A stretch of DNA of 64,000 bases, from NCBI GenBank assembly GCA_029266525.1, contig JAQSWQ010000053.1:43939-107938 (forward strand), written 5' to 3'. Positions 63,750 through 64,000 of this stretch are shown here, one piece after another. A program made the translations under genes and the position numbers. This DNA is from Microvirga sp. Lineage in GTDB: Bacteria > Pseudomonadota > Alphaproteobacteria > Rhizobiales > Beijerinckiaceae. The stretch's first letter is position 1. The number at the start of each line of letters is the position of its first letter. The notes below the pieces were generated by a model. It was not told the origin of the DNA. It was given only the letters and a program-made list of their open reading frames with translations, and made no database searches.

Positions 63750-64000
63750 GGTTTCGGGTTACCAGATCACCATCCTTCAGGATCGTGGGCGTATAAGTTA
63801 CCCTTAATTTCGCACAGTCGGCGAAAATCAGTGTCGTCGCCTCGAATTGAACTCGGTCCGACACATGGAAGTCGATTCCCTCACCTCCGATAGTCCAAAC
63901 ACTGAGCCATTCCCCGACATCGCCGAACGCCTTGTCGATGTTGCTCTCAAGAAAGTCCAGAAAGCCGCGCAAATTATGATCGGTCAAACAGTGCAAGGTC
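63646..64000 (-). CDS. dtcA: DtcA-like histidine kinase, upstream part (partial at window edge, frameshifted)
   Basis: Open from the right edge: FLDFLESNIDKAFGDVGEWL ... FEATTLIFADCAKLRVTYTP and ILKDGDLVT, then the frame is lost. Dropping one C from the CCC run at about 63759-63761 gives DGDLVTETVISAIRGRYFEG and joins the ATPase frame. The sensor and any phospho-accepting His are probably beyond 64000 and cannot be judged. Confidence 0.65.
   Translation of the reverse strand, partial: TLHCLTDHNLRGFLDFLESNIDKAFGDVGEWLSVWTIGGEGIDFHVSDRVQFEATTLIFADCAKLRVTYTPTILKDGDLVTRNRDFRDPRTVLRGLSGAYTQSHFERVSVQRLRYEH

Overview
The window is a 64 kb piece of a high-GC alphaproteobacterial chromosome, most likely from the Hyphomicrobiales (Rhizobiales). 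Pointers are the alphaproteobacterial NDUFA12-type complex I subunit, a long B12-dependent ribonucleotide reductase, DUF1127, DUF2336 and DUF6894 proteins, a GcvA-type LysR regulator, and REP-like palindromes scattered between and even inside genes.

Layout. 0-9 kb: the 5' part of uvrB (with an internal deletion), a racemase-family protein, a class III adenylate cyclase, a VOC protein, an AraC regulator with a probably leaderless promoter, a metallo-hydrolase and a methyltransferase. 8.7-11 kb: the secE-nusG-rplK-rplA operon on the minus strand, which ends at a terminator with no rplJ-rplL after it. 11.2-12.8 kb: a YidB-like protein, then a repeat-rich non-coding kilobase. 12.8-14.8 kb: a lower-GC, defence-like island (DUF4062 protein plus HNH-type protein). 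14.8-31 kb: nrdJ, LysR and two DUF1127 genes, NDUFA12, corA, an old-yellow-enzyme, cysK, the transglutaminase / alpha-E / circularly permuted ATP-grasp trio, and an AidB-type acyl-CoA dehydrogenase. 31-42 kb: two DUF2336 proteins, a PAS-PAS-PAS-cyclase with a duplicated PAS unit, a tctCBA tripartite tricarboxylate transporter, a tRNA-Thr 3' fragment that looks like an attachment-site scar, a DUF1194 protein, a YcaQ-like protein and a NUDIX protein.

42-54 kb: an ABC importer, a metallo-hydrolase and a fumarylacetoacetate-hydrolase-family protein on the minus strand, an orphan TRAP binding protein, a HicAB module, and two tyrosine-degradation enzymes (HmgA, 4-hydroxyphenylpyruvate dioxygenase). 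Together with the FAH protein these could take 4-hydroxyphenylpyruvate to fumarate and acetoacetate, apart from the isomerase, which is not seen here. 54-58.4 kb: ManD, UxaC and UxuB, a pathway from glucuronate via fructuronate and mannonate to 2-keto-3-deoxygluconate.

61.6-64 kb holds the most notable system: an overlapping minus-strand operon of a histidine-kinase ATPase, a stand-alone receiver, and a receiver joined to a nucleoside-phosphorylase effector. This is the architecture of the Detocs anti-phage two-component system (DtcA-DtcB-DtcC). Its base composition is clearly lower in GC than the chromosome around it. In this sequence dtcC is split by a one-base indel and dtcA by an indel plus a stop codon, so either the locus is decaying or the assembly has small errors. 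Similar single-base breaks occur in the DUF4062 gene and in a cyclic-nucleotide-binding gene.
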